Assembly (NCBI GenBank): GCA_023443285.1
Contig: JAEZVB010000010.1
Coordinates: 1 to 8,434, forward strand
DNA from: Bacillota bacterium
GTDB taxonomy: Bacteria; Bacillota; Negativicutes; Sporomusales; Sporomusaceae
Length of the DNA: 8,434 bases
Direction: 5' to 3'
Part shown: piece by piece, positions 1-7,595 of the stretch
Position numbering within the stretch: the first letter of the stretch is position 1
Layout of the letters: the number at the start of each line of letters is the position of its first letter
Notes under the pieces: generated by a model
Database searches by the model: none
What the model saw: the letters and a program-made list of their open reading frames with translations, nothing else
Told to the model about the DNA's origin: nothing
Program-made: the position numbers and the translations under genes

Positions 1-46
1 ACTGAAAATCCTCGTGTCGACAGTTCGATTCTGTCCTGAGGCACCA
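1..46 (+). tRNA. tRNA-Phe (GAA), 5'-truncated by the window edge
   Basis: The window opens inside the anticodon stem. The anticodon loop CTGAAAA (anticodon GAA), the 3' anticodon strand, the T arm with GTTCGATTC, the acceptor 3' strand CTGAGGC, discriminator A and an encoded CCA are all present. The D arm and acceptor 5' strand are missing only because of the window edge. The piece is identical to the 3' part of the complete tRNA-Phe at 8312-8387. It is the first visible gene of a Phe-Gly-Cys-Leu tRNA operon. Confidence 0.93.
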
Positions 47-93
47 TTTAAGCGGAAGTAGCTCAGCGGTAGAGCATCGCCTTGCCAAGGCGA
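1..93 (+). repeat. terminal direct repeat, left copy
   Basis: Bases 1-93 are identical to 8342-8434, with no mismatch seen. The repeat covers the 3' part of tRNA-Phe, the 5-nt spacer TTTAA and the first 42 nt of tRNA-Gly. Both copies are cut by the window edges, so the true repeat in the genome may be longer. Confidence 0.95.
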
Positions 94-126
94 GGGTCGC
101 GAGTTCGAATCTCGTTTTCCGCTCCA
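52..126 (+). tRNA. tRNA-Gly (GCC)
   Basis: This is a complete 75-nt cloverleaf. The acceptor stem GCGGAAG pairs with TTTCCGC, the D arm is GCTC...GAGC, the anticodon stem TCGCC/GGCGA holds loop TTGCCAA (anticodon GCC), and the T arm has TTCGAAT. CCA is encoded. It lies 5 nt after tRNA-Phe and 12 nt before tRNA-Cys, so the four genes are very probably one transcript. The first 42 nt are repeated exactly at the right end of the window. Confidence 0.97.
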
Positions 127-138
127 TAATGTATTTTC

Positions 139-213
<75 letters not shown>

Positions 214-219
214 TAATAT

Positions 220-308
220 GCCGGGGTGGCGGAACTGGCAGACGCACGGGACTTAAAATCCCGCGGGTGGTGACACCCGTACCGGTTCGATTCCGGTCCT
301 CGGCACCA
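220..308 (+). tRNA. tRNA-Leu (UAA)
   Basis: This is an 89-nt class II tRNA. The acceptor stem GCCGGGG pairs with CCTCGGC, and the anticodon loop CTTAAAA carries anticodon TAA. A long variable arm (CGGGTGGTGACACCCG) is followed by the T arm with GGTTCGATTCC, discriminator A and encoded CCA. It is the last gene of the operon: an intrinsic terminator starts 9 nt after its CCA. Confidence 0.97.
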
Positions 309-317
309 AGTATTTAT

Positions 318-354
318 AAGACTTTGCGATTTTCGCGAAGTCTTTTTTATTTTT
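318..354 (+). terminator. Rho-independent terminator of the tRNA operon
   Basis: A 12-bp stem (AAGACTTTGCGA at 318-329 with TCGCGAAGTCTT at 333-344, one G-T wobble) has a 3-nt TTT loop. It runs directly into a T-rich tract (TTTTTTATTTTT) ending at 354. The position just after tRNA-Leu fits termination of the tRNA transcript and insulation of the downstream peptidase gene. Confidence 0.92.
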
Positions 355-370
355 CAATAGTTGCCATTTA

Positions 371-399
371 TTGATCATTTTTAACATTATTTTTAAAAT
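371..399 (+). promoter_or_regulatory. candidate sigma-A promoter of the C69 peptidase gene
   Basis: TTGATC (371-376) is followed after 17 bp by TAAAAT (394-399), matching the consensus at 4/6 and 5/6. It would start transcription near 406 and give a leader of about 68 nt. An overlapping alternative is TTGCCA (361-366) with an 18-bp gap to CATTAT (385-390). The region is AT-rich, so chance matches are likely. It lies downstream of the tRNA terminator, where a separate promoter is needed. Confidence 0.4.
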
Positions 400-473
400 C
401 CAGAAGGATATTGGTTATCGTAAAAGAAGTAAAGGACATACATATAACCTATTAGAGGGAGTGAAGTAGGGAG

Positions 474-2216
474 ATGAAAAAAGTCATTTTGGTATTTTTG
501 TTGGTACTTTCTCTGAGTTTTATGGTACCGGTATTTGCCTGTACTACGACTATTGTGGGCAAGTTAGCCTCTGATGATGGGGCGGTCATGGTTTCTCACT
601 CAGATGATGGGTTGAGTGACGGCAGCTTGGTTTATGTTCCGGCAATGGATCACAAAGCCGGTTCGCTCAGGGCTGTATATTATTCTACGGTAGCTTTAGA
701 TTATAAGTCGCAGTGGGGAGGAAGTGAAACACACCGGCTTGTGGCCAAAGATCGTGGCCCAGGCTATGATATAGCCGGTATATCGCCTAATGTACCATTG
801 GGTTATATTCCACAGGTAGCACATACATATGCTTATTTTGATGGCAATTATGGAGTAATGAATGAACATCAGCTTTCTATTGGCGAGTGTACAGACAGAG
901 CCAAAGTGCATCCTGAGCCGGAGCCAGGCAAGCGCATTTTCTATTCTTCTGAGCTTTCGCGGGTTGCCTTAGAACGTTGTAAAACCGCTCGTGAGGCTAT
1001 AGAACTTATGGGTCAACTTATTGAAACCTATGGCTATTATGGTACTGGAGAGACGCTATTGGTGGCAGATCCAAACGAAGGTTGGGTCATGGAGATGGCC
1101 GGTTATGATATGAATGGTACAGGTGGTGTCTGGGTGGCTCAGCGTGTGCCAGATGACCAGTTCTTTGTAGCTGCCAACCAATTCCGTATTCGTGATGTGC
1201 GTATTGGTGCTGATGATATGATGTATTCTAAGAACATTTTCGATGTTGCCCAAGAAAAGGGCTGGTGGAAGCCCGAAAACGGGTTATTGGATTTTACCAG
1301 TGTGTATGGTGATGGCGAGTTCCACCACCCGTATTATTCGTTGCGCCGCGTTTGGCGTGCTCAATCTTTGGTAGCACCTTCCCTTGGTTTGTCGCCTTGG
1401 GTAGAGGGAGAAGCCTTTACGCGAGACTATGCTTTTGCTATAAAACCTGATAATAAATTATCGGTGACTGATTTATTTACCATACATCGAGACAACTATG
1501 AAGGTACAGAATTCGACTTAACTAAGGGCTTGGCGGCAGGACCTTTCGGCGATCCTAATCGGTTTGAAGGTAATGCTGAATCAGTAGCCGATAAAGAGGG
1601 TAAGTTGACACCTGTGGTAGGAGAGTTTGAACGGCCATTAAATATTTACCGTTGTGCCTATGCGTATGTGAATCAGTCGCGGAATTGGCTTCCTGATGCC
1701 ATTGGCGGAGTAACTTGGTTTGGGCCGGATCGGCCAGCTACGGCTGTGCTTATGCCGTTCTATGCCGGGGCATTGGATTTGCCGAAGGCTATCGAACGCG
1801 CTGATGTACTTAAGTATGATCGTGGGAGTTTGTGGACGGCCTTTAACTATGTGGGCAACTATTCTATGCTCAAGTATTCCTATATGATTCAAGATATTCG
1901 CAAGCTGCGTGATCACTTCGAGAGTAGTGCTTTTGGTAAACAAGCTGAAATAGAAAGGAATGCACTAGCGCTTTGGGAAAGTGGTAACCAGAAGGGTGCA
2001 CGTGAAATGCTTACTCGTTATAGCGACAAGAATGCCAATACCGTATTGGATAGTTGGTGGAAGTTATCTGAAGATCTCTATCTTAAGTATAATGACGGCT
2101 ATTATAATGATAAGAAAGCCATAGCCCAGCCACTATTCTATCCGTCCTGGTGGCTTAAACAAGTAGGTTATGAAGAAGGACCTACCAGTTACCAGAAGAA
2201 GACACAGGGACAATAG
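474..2216 (+). CDS. exported family C69 dipeptidase (Ntn hydrolase)
   Basis: The 580-residue protein is predicted to cleave dipeptides or short peptides outside the cytoplasmic membrane. Residues 1-22 form a typical signal peptide: KK, a hydrophobic core, and end VFA. The next residues, Cys23-TTTIVGK-AS-DG, match the start of mature C69/PepD-type peptidases, where the N-terminal Cys is the nucleophile. Further family stretches include HHPYYSLRRVWRAQ, a DNYEGTEFDLTKGLAAGPFG-type motif in the middle, and WLPDAIGGVTWFGPD. The length fits the longer secreted members rather than the roughly 470-residue lactobacillus PepD. An in-frame stop (462-464) lies just upstream, so ATG 474 is the first possible start. 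The Shine-Dalgarno is unusual: GAGGGA (455-460) is 13 nt away, and a second AGGGAG abuts the start codon. VFAC is only a poor lipobox, so signal peptidase I processing that exposes Cys23 is preferred. The gene appears monocistronic; the true substrate is unknown. Confidence 0.9.
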   Translation: MKKVILVFLLVLSLSFMVPVFACTTTIVGKLASDDGAVMVSHSDDGLSDGSLVYVPAMDHKAGSLRAVYYSTVALDYKSQWGGSETHRLVAKDRGPGYDIAGISPNVPLGYIPQVAHTYAYFDGNYGVMNEHQLSIGECTDRAKVHPEPEPGKRIFYSSELSRVALERCKTAREAIELMGQLIETYGYYGTGETLLVADPNEGWVMEMAGYDMNGTGGVWVAQRVPDDQFFVAANQFRIRDVRIGADDMMYSKNIFDVAQEKGWWKPENGLLDFTSVYGDGEFHHPYYSLRRVWRAQSLVAPSLGLSPWVEGEAFTRDYAFAIKPDNKLSVTDLFTIHRDNYEGTEFDLTKGLAAGPFGDPNRFEGNAESVADKEGKLTPVVGEFERPLNIYRCAYAYVNQSRNWLPDAIGGVTWFGPDRPATAVLMPFYAGALDLPKAIERADVLKYDRGSLWTAFNYVGNYSMLKYSYMIQDIRKLRDHFESSAFGKQAEIERNALALWESGNQKGAREMLTRYSDKNANTVLDSWWKLSEDLYLKYNDGYYNDKKAIAQPLFYPSWWLKQVGYEEGPTSYQKKTQGQ

Positions 2217-2274
2217 AAATTTGTAAGCGGCCGTAATAAGGCTATTTAGTTGTTAGGTTACTTCTTGTTACAAC

Positions 2275-2314
2275 AAAAGCTCTGTATCTGCTACTCGCAG
2301 AATACAGAGCTTTT
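2275..2314. terminator. bidirectional intrinsic terminator between the C69 gene and thiC
   Basis: AAAAGCTCTGTAT-CTGC (2275-2291) pairs with GCAG-A-ATACAGAGCTTTT (2297-2314), giving 17 bp with one bulged base and a 5-nt loop. The A4 and T4 ends supply a short T tract in either direction. The hairpin starts 58 nt after the C69 stop and lies 4 nt beyond the thiC stop on the other strand, so it probably ends both convergent transcripts. The T tract is short and partly inside the stem. Confidence 0.8.
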
Positions 2315-2318
2315 GAAA

Positions 2319-3617
2319 TTATATAATACTTAAATCTTCTCCGCTGAGAATTTTCTTCATATTTTTCATGGGGCACATTTTACCGCACATGGTACAGGTA
2401 TCCTCGCATTCCGGCTTGGATTCTTCCCGATATGCTTTGGCTTTTTCCGGGTCAATCGATAGTTCGATCATACGTGGGAAGTCTACATCAGCCCGGGCGG
2501 CGCTCATTTGATTATCCCAGTCCCGGGCGCCGGGGATGCCTTTGGCAATGTCGGCAGCATGGGCAGCAATGCGAGCGGCGACAATGCCTTCTCTCATGTC
2601 ATCTAAGTTAGGCAAGCGAAGGTGTTCTGCCGGGGTAACATAGCAGAGGAAGTCGGCGCCATTTGCTGCGGCAATAGCACCACCAATAGCGCTGGTAATA
2701 TGGTCATAGCCTGGAGCAATATCAGTGACTAATGGGCCTAACACATAGAAGGGAGCGCCATGGCATAAGCGTTTTTCTAATTGCATATTGGCTGCAATTT
2801 CGTTAAGAGCCATATGACCAGGTCCTTCAATCATAACCTGTACATTCCTGGCCCAGGCTCGCTTGGTTAATTCGCCGAGGGTAATGAGTTCCTCAATTTG
2901 CGACGCATCAGTTGAATCATGGATTGACCCGGGACGACAAGCGTCGCCTAAGCTAATAGTTACATCGTATTTTTCACAGATATCCAGCAGGCGGTCATAG
3001 TATTCATAGAAGGGGTTCTCCTGATTATTAAGCTCCATCCAGGCAAAAAGAAGCGAGCCACCCCGGGAAACAATATTGGTGAGGCGCTTGTTTTTCTTCA
3101 CCCGTTCAGCTGTCTGGCGGTTCATGCCACAGTGGATGGTCATAAAGTCTACGCCATCTTCAGCATGACGCTCCACAACTGAGAAAAATTCGTCAACAGT
3201 GATGTCTTTTAGGTCTTTGTCAAGCATACCTACCGCATCATACATGGGCACAGTGCCAATCATTATAGGTGACATTTCAATCAGCTTGCAGCGAAACTCC
3301 TGGGTTTTTCCATAACAGCTTAAATCCATAATGGCTTCGGCTTTGAGATCAATGGCTTTTTTGACTTTTTCCATTTCAAGGTCAAGGTCGCAGCAGTCTT
3401 TGGAAACGCCGAGATTAACATTGATTTTGGTGCGGAGTTTTTCGCCAACCCCTTTGGGACTGAGGCTGGTATGTCGTTTATTGGCAGGAATAGCAACACG
3501 GCCGCTGGCCACAAGTTGGCGTAACAACTCAATGTCGATATTTTCCTCCTGAGCAACAATGCGCATTTGTTCGGTCACTATGCCTTTTTTCGCGGCATCC
3601 ATTTGTGTGGTATACAT
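2319..3617 (-). CDS. thiC: phosphomethylpyrimidine synthase ThiC (short form)
   Basis: ThiC is a radical-SAM enzyme that rearranges aminoimidazole ribotide (AIR, a purine intermediate) into HMP phosphate, the pyrimidine half of thiamin, in the cytoplasm. The 432-residue length matches the short form of clostridia and archaea, which lacks the N-terminal extension of the roughly 630-residue enterobacterial protein. Visible family stretches are SLGDACRPGSIHDSTDASQ, EGPGHMALNEI, and LCHGAPFYVLGPLVTDIAPG-YDHITSAIGGA. The C-terminal cluster motif is Cys408-X2-Cys411-X3-Cys415 (CTMCGKMC), preceded by Cys404; the long-form enzymes carry CX2CX4C. The ATG start has a strong Shine-Dalgarno (AGGAAGGGG, 6-nt spacing). 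A TPP riboswitch in the leader implies repression when thiamin pyrophosphate is plentiful. The gene lies downstream of pyc on the same strand with a 186-bp gap, and no thiE, thiD or thiM gene is in the window. Confidence 0.98.
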   Translation of the reverse strand: MYTTQMDAAKKGIVTEQMRIVAQEENIDIELLRQLVASGRVAIPANKRHTSLSPKGVGEKLRTKINVNLGVSKDCCDLDLEMEKVKKAIDLKAEAIMDLSCYGKTQEFRCKLIEMSPIMIGTVPMYDAVGMLDKDLKDITVDEFFSVVERHAEDGVDFMTIHCGMNRQTAERVKKNKRLTNIVSRGGSLLFAWMELNNQENPFYEYYDRLLDICEKYDVTISLGDACRPGSIHDSTDASQIEELITLGELTKRAWARNVQVMIEGPGHMALNEIAANMQLEKRLCHGAPFYVLGPLVTDIAPGYDHITSAIGGAIAAANGADFLCYVTPAEHLRLPNLDDMREGIVAARIAAHAADIAKGIPGARDWDNQMSAARADVDFPRMIELSIDPEKAKAYREESKPECEDTCTMCGKMCPMKNMKKILSGEDLSII

Positions 3618-3623
3618 GTTTAT

Positions 3624-3708
3624 CCCCTTCCTCTATATATGAATTTTTAGCTATAGCAGAGGTGGAGACGTAGAAAGCTTTTTTTATTGATATAAAAGCT
3701 TTCCTACG
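3624..3708 (-). promoter_or_regulatory. expression platform of the thiC riboswitch (alternative hairpin and possible SD sequestration)
   Basis: On the minus strand, CGTAGGAAAGCTTTT (3708-3694) can pair with AAAAGCTTTCTACG (3682-3669), giving 14 bp with one bulged G. The 5' arm consumes the conserved CGTAGG...AAGCT 3' end of the TPP aptamer, so the two folds exclude each other. No T tract follows this hairpin, so it is not a terminator. Further on, CCTCT (3662-3658) can pair with AGAGG (3634-3630), which overlaps the thiC Shine-Dalgarno; a TATA/TATA extension is possible. The reading is translational control: TPP binding frees the sequestering strand and hides the ribosome site. The pairings are seen by eye; the mechanism is inferred. 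Confidence 0.55.
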
Positions 3709-3776
3709 GTGGTACTAACCACATCAGGTTCAAGGGTTGGATTTTACTCCTCTCAGCCATTTCGGCACCCCTAGCT
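3697..3776 (-). promoter_or_regulatory. TPP riboswitch (THI element) upstream of thiC
   Basis: Read on the minus strand, the conserved elements occur in order: AGCTAGGGGTGCC (P1/P2 5' side), GGCTGAGAGGAG (the CTGAGA core that binds the pyrimidine moiety), AACCCTTGAACCTGAT (P4 side), GGTTAGTACC, then CCGTAGGAAAGCT closing P1. P1 can close through the AGCT segments at 3773-3776 and 3697-3700. It sits 80 nt upstream of thiC ATG, the classic place for feedback control of ThiC by thiamin pyrophosphate. Confidence 0.95.
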
Positions 3777-3803
3777 ATAACTGTTTTGTAACGAATATTA
3801 TGC

Positions 3804-6800
3804 TTATACTTCCGGGTTAACTTCTACTTTGGTTTCGACTATTGTTTCTTTACTGAGTTCGATTAACAAGTCGCCTGTTTCTACCGCGTCTTGGGATTTT
3901 ACGAAAATCTCTTTAACGACAGCATCAAAAGGTGCTTGAATGATGGTTTCCATTTTCATAGCTTCGGTAACGATTAATGATTCGCCCTTCTTAACGAGAT
4001 CTCCTTTATCCACCATGATTTTTATTACTTTGCCTGTGAGCGAAGCGCCAAGTTGGCCGGGGTCATCTTTGGCCGCCTTTGCCCGTGTAACAGTAATGGC
4101 TTTAATGCTCTTATCTTTAACAATAACTTCCCGTGGCAGGCCGTTAAGTTCGAAGTTGATAATCCGGGTGCCGTTCGGCAGCGGTTCTTCTACGGAGACA
4201 AGTTTAATTACTAGAGTTTTGCCTTCCTCGATTTCAACCTGAAGTTCTTCGCGCGGATTTAAGCCATAAAAGAAGGTGGGGGTATCAAGGAGGGATACAT
4301 CGCCGTAGGCAGCAACAATGTTTACCCAATCTAAGAATACTTTAGGGTATAAGGAATAAGCTAGGACATCATTCTCAGTTACTGGACGCGCTAAAATTTC
4401 AGAAAGCATACTGCGGATTTGGTCAAAATCGGTTTCGGGCAGCAGTTCGCCGGGACGCTGGGTGAGTGGGGTCTTGCCTTTGAGAATGATGCGCTGCAAT
4501 TCTTGGGGGAATCCCTGGTAGGGCTGACCAATCTGTCCAGAAAAGAATTCTACGACAGAGTTCGGGAAATCAAGGCTGCTGCCTTTGGTAAAAATATCTT
4601 CTTCGGTTAAGTTGTTTTGTACCATGAATAGAGCCATGTCGCCAACAATTTTGGACGAAGGGGTTACTTTGATAAGATCGCCAAACATATCATTGACCTT
4701 ACTATACATAGTTTTGACATGATCCCATTGGTTTTCCAGGCCTAGTGATTTGGCTTGCTGTCGGAGGTTGCTATATTGACCGCCAGGCATTTCATGTTGG
4801 TATACTTCGGGATTAGGGAAGAAGAGGCTGCTTTCAAAGTCTTTGTAATAAGCGCGAACATCTTCCCAGTAGTGGGATAATTCGTTTAAGCTATGAATAT
4901 CTACTTTGGGCTGTCTCTCATGCCCCTGCAGGGCATAATACAAGCTATTGCTGCTGGGCTGTGAAGCCATACCGGCTAAGGAAGAAATTGCAGTATCTAC
5001 AATATCAACACCGGCGTCAATGGCACGGGCGTATGTGTAGATTCCATTGCCGCTGGTATCATGCATATGCAGGTGAATCGGGAGGTCGATTGCTTCTTTA
5101 AGGGAGGAAACCAGACGGTAGGCGGCTTCCGGTTTCAATAAGCCTGCCATATCTTTAATAGCTAAAATATGGGCACCGGCTTGTTCGATCTCTTTGGCGA
5201 AATTCACGTAATACTTTAAATCGTATTTAGTCCGGGAAGGATCAAGAATGTCACCGGCATAGCAGAGCGCTACTTCGGCGACCTTCCCGGACTGGCGGAC
5301 GGCATCAATGGAAACAGTCATGGCCTTAAGCCAGTTTAGGCTGTCAAAAATACGAAATACGTCAATGCCTGCCGCAGCTGCCTGGGCAACAAAAGCACGG
5401 ATTACATTATCAGGGTAACTGGTGTAACCAACGGCATTGGAAGCTCGAAACAGCATCTGAAATAAAATATTGGGAGCCTGTGCTCGTAAGGATTCTAGGC
5501 GTTTCCATGGATCTTCAAACAAAAACCGGTAAGCCACATCAAAGGTTGCTCCTCCCCACATTTCCATGGAAAATAGGTTTGGCAGCTTGTGGGCGGTTGG
5601 AGCAATAATGCCCAGCATATCATTGGTACGTATGCGGGTAGCCAACAAAGATTGATGTGAATCCCGCAGCGTAGTGTCTGTTAATAAAACCTCTTTCTGT
5701 TCTTTGATCCAGCGTACCAAACCCTCCGCTCCCTGGCTGTCGAGAATTTGTTTGGTGCCACTTTGTGGCGGGGAGGTTGGCGATGTCTCAGGACGACGGG
5801 CTGGAGAAAAGTGAGGTTTGGTATGTTTAGTAATACCGGGAAAACCATTTACAGTGGTTTCGGCAATATAGGTAAGCAATTTGGTGCCGCGATCCAGTGG
5901 TGGTGAAAATATAAATAGCTCTGGTGAGGTATCAATAAAGGTAGTATAATACTGGCCGCTTAAAAAGTCTGGATGGTTAACTACATTATAAAGGAAGGGG
6001 TTGTTGGTTTTTATCCCACGAATCCGGAATTCACCAAGGCAGCGCTTCATTTTGGCAATAGCGCTTTTGTGGGTGAGCCCCCAAGTAGAGACTTTAACCA
6101 GCAGCGAATCGTAAAAGGGGGTAATGACTGAACCGGTGTAGGCATTACCGGCATCAAGTCGCACGCCAAAACCGCCGCCACTGCGGTACGCGGTTATTTT
6201 CCCAGTATCCGGCATGAACTGATTAGAAGGGTCTTCGGTAGTTACCCGGCATTGGATGGCATGCCCATTACAGGTAACGTATTCTTGGCTGGGAATCCCG
6301 ATATCTTCGCTGTCTAAGCGGGCGCCATCAGCAATATGTAACTGGGATTGAACAATATCAATACCTGTGATCATCTCGGTAATGGTATGCTCGACCTGGA
6401 TACGCGGGTTAACTTCAATGAAATAGAACTCATCATCTGGTGTTACTAAAAACTCTACCGTACCGGCACTGATATAGCCAACGGCTTTCATAAGTTTGAC
6501 GGCAGCTGCGCAGATATCTTGCCGCAATCTTTCAGGCAAGGAGATACTTGGCGCAATCTCAATCACCTTTTGGTGACGGCGTTGTATAGAACAATCTCTT
6601 TCGTATAAATGAATGACGTTACCATACTGGTCTCCGAGAATTTGCACTTCAATATGCTTCGGGTTTTCGATCAAGCGCTCCAGATAGATTTGATCATCAC
6701 CAAAAGAAGCTTTGGCCTCTGATTTAGCGCGCAAATAAGAATCTTCGAGTTCTGCAGCTGAACGGACAATGCGCATACCGCGTCCGCCGCCACCTAAAAT

Positions 6801-7286
6801 TGCCTTGATGATGAAAGGATAGCCATAACGCTTGGCAAAAGCTGTGACTTCTTCTAGGCTGTGTACTGGTCCATCACTGCCCGGAATGACTGGCAGGCCA
6901 GCGGCTACGGCTTGAGCTCGGGCATTAATTTTGTCACCAAACATGGCTAAATGCTCGATGGTGGGACCAATAAGGGTAATGCCTTCTTCTTTGCAGCGGA
7001 TAGCAAGATTAATATTCTCTGATAAAAAACCATAACCAGGATGAATGGCATCTACGCCACGGCTTTTAGCGATACGCAGGATGGTCTCAATATCGAGATA
7101 AGCGTCAACAGGACTTTTATCTTCACCTATTAAATAGGCCTCATCAGCGCGATAGCGATGCAGCGAGAACTTATCTTCTTTAGAATAAATGGCAATGGTG
7201 CGTATGCCCAGCTCGTTGCAAGCCCGCATGACTCGAATAGCAATTTCGCCGCGATTGGCGACCAGCACCGTCTGGATTTTGTTCAT
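3804..7286 (-). CDS. pyc: pyruvate carboxylase (single-chain, biotin-dependent)
   Basis: The enzyme carboxylates pyruvate to oxaloacetate using ATP and bicarbonate, which refills the TCA branch and feeds gluconeogenesis. The start is ATG 7286 (MNKIQTVLVANRGEIAIR), with GGAGG 10 nt upstream. A longer in-frame start at 7331 would add 15 residues that do not resemble the family and would swallow this Shine-Dalgarno. The resulting 1160 residues fit the usual 1145-1180. Domain order: biotin carboxylase (1 to about 455, ATP-grasp loop GGGGRGMR near 165-172, EVNPRIQVEH near 291-300), a Pro/Ser-rich linker (about 492-510), and carboxyltransferase (about 533-1000). The last contains TDTTLRD with Asp537, FRIFDSLNW, the carboxylated-lysine motif K711-DMAGL, and HLHMHDTSGNG with His740/His742 as metal ligands. 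The C-terminal biotin carrier has EAMKM, with Lys1111 as the biotinylation site. No key residue is missing. It is divergent from thiW, and its stop codon lies about 28 nt before the thiC riboswitch. Confidence 0.98.
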   Translation of the reverse strand: MNKIQTVLVANRGEIAIRVMRACNELGIRTIAIYSKEDKFSLHRYRADEAYLIGEDKSPVDAYLDIETILRIAKSRGVDAIHPGYGFLSENINLAIRCKEEGITLIGPTIEHLAMFGDKINARAQAVAAGLPVIPGSDGPVHSLEEVTAFAKRYGYPFIIKAILGGGGRGMRIVRSAAELEDSYLRAKSEAKASFGDDQIYLERLIENPKHIEVQILGDQYGNVIHLYERDCSIQRRHQKVIEIAPSISLPERLRQDICAAAVKLMKAVGYISAGTVEFLVTPDDEFYFIEVNPRIQVEHTITEMITGIDIVQSQLHIADGARLDSEDIGIPSQEYVTCNGHAIQCRVTTEDPSNQFMPDTGKITAYRSGGGFGVRLDAGNAYTGSVITPFYDSLLVKVSTWGLTHKSAIAKMKRCLGEFRIRGIKTNNPFLYNVVNHPDFLSGQYYTTFIDTSPELFIFSPPLDRGTKLLTYIAETTVNGFPGITKHTKPHFSPARRPETSPTSPPQSGTKQILDSQGAEGLVRWIKEQKEVLLTDTTLRDSHQSLLATRIRTNDMLGIIAPTAHKLPNLFSMEMWGGATFDVAYRFLFEDPWKRLESLRAQAPNILFQMLFRASNAVGYTSYPDNVIRAFVAQAAAAGIDVFRIFDSLNWLKAMTVSIDAVRQSGKVAEVALCYAGDILDPSRTKYDLKYYVNFAKEIEQAGAHILAIKDMAGLLKPEAAYRLVSSLKEAIDLPIHLHMHDTSGNGIYTYARAIDAGVDIVDTAISSLAGMASQPSSNSLYYALQGHERQPKVDIHSLNELSHYWEDVRAYYKDFESSLFFPNPEVYQHEMPGGQYSNLRQQAKSLGLENQWDHVKTMYSKVNDMFGDLIKVTPSSKIVGDMALFMVQNNLTEEDIFTKGSSLDFPNSVVEFFSGQIGQPYQGFPQELQRIILKGKTPLTQRPGELLPETDFDQIRSMLSEILARPVTENDVLAYSLYPKVFLDWVNIVAAYGDVSLLDTPTFFYGLNPREELQVEIEEGKTLVIKLVSVEEPLPNGTRIINFELNGLPREVIVKDKSIKAITVTRAKAAKDDPGQLGASLTGKVIKIMVDKGDLVKKGESLIVTEAMKMETIIQAPFDAVVKEIFVKSQDAVETGDLLIELSKETIVETKVEVNPEV

Positions 7287-7595
7287 CAAAAATTCGCCTC
7301 CAAGCACAAATAGTACATTGTAAAAAAACAACTGTAATTGCTAATTTACCACTGAATTACAAAAAAAACAAGACAAAAATTGTTTTTTCTCTAGAATTTA
7401 CACTATAATGAATAATTTGCTATTGGCTTGTATTAAATAACAAAAGCAAGCAAAGTAGAGTAGGCAAAGCAGTCTACAGAGCTATCCGCTGTAATGTAAG
7501 GTGCGGTTGCTAGTAATAAAGATATTTGCTATAGTAATTATGTTGTATTTCCCCGTAGTGTTTCGTAACATTATTATTTGAAAGGAAGTAATATA
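7287..7595. other. divergent intergenic region between pyc and thiW
   Basis: This is 309 bp of AT-rich DNA with no supportable gene. On the minus strand it holds the pyc Shine-Dalgarno (GGAGG, 7301-7297) and a possible -10 TACAAT (7322-7317) without a convincing -35. On the plus strand it holds a perfect TATAAT (7404-7409) with a weak TTGTTT 18 bp upstream, and a second promoter candidate at 7507-7535. GCTTG...CAAGC (about 7426-7451) and GTAG...CTAC (within 7455-7480) can form small hairpins. I searched for TPP riboswitch boxes (CTGAGA, ACCTGAT, CGTAGGGAA) on the plus strand and found none, nor a cobalamin or purine consensus. Confidence 0.6.
7507..7535 (+). promoter_or_regulatory. candidate sigma-A promoter of thiW
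   Basis: TTGCTA (7507-7512) is followed after exactly 17 bp by TATAGT (7530-7535), matching at 4/6 and 5/6. It would start transcription near 7542 with a leader of about 54 nt, too short for a TPP aptamer. The competing TATAAT at 7404-7409 has a better -10 but a poor -35, and would give a leader of roughly 180 nt. Confidence 0.4.

Noticed and set aside
3940..4242. 100-codon plus-strand frame antisense to pyc
   Set aside because: It is fully inside the biotin carrier end of pyc, has no ribosome site and shows no recognisable family; it is a shadow of the pyc codon pattern. The same applies to the frame at 4419-4610.
7287..7331. 15-residue longer N-terminus for pyruvate carboxylase
   Set aside because: The extra residues are not family-like and would cover the GGAGG site serving ATG 7286, after which the conserved N-terminus begins.
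7426..7520. Cobalamin, THF or degenerate TPP riboswitch upstream of thiW
   Set aside because: Fragments such as GAGTAG, ATCCGCT and GGTGC recall riboswitch boxes, but the order, spacing and pairing do not fit any family I know.
7578..7595. TTG start six codons upstream for ThiW
   Set aside because: The TTG is followed directly by the AAAGGAAG Shine-Dalgarno, which is correctly spaced for GTG 7596. The homology-like N-terminus NTKKLAYTA also starts there.
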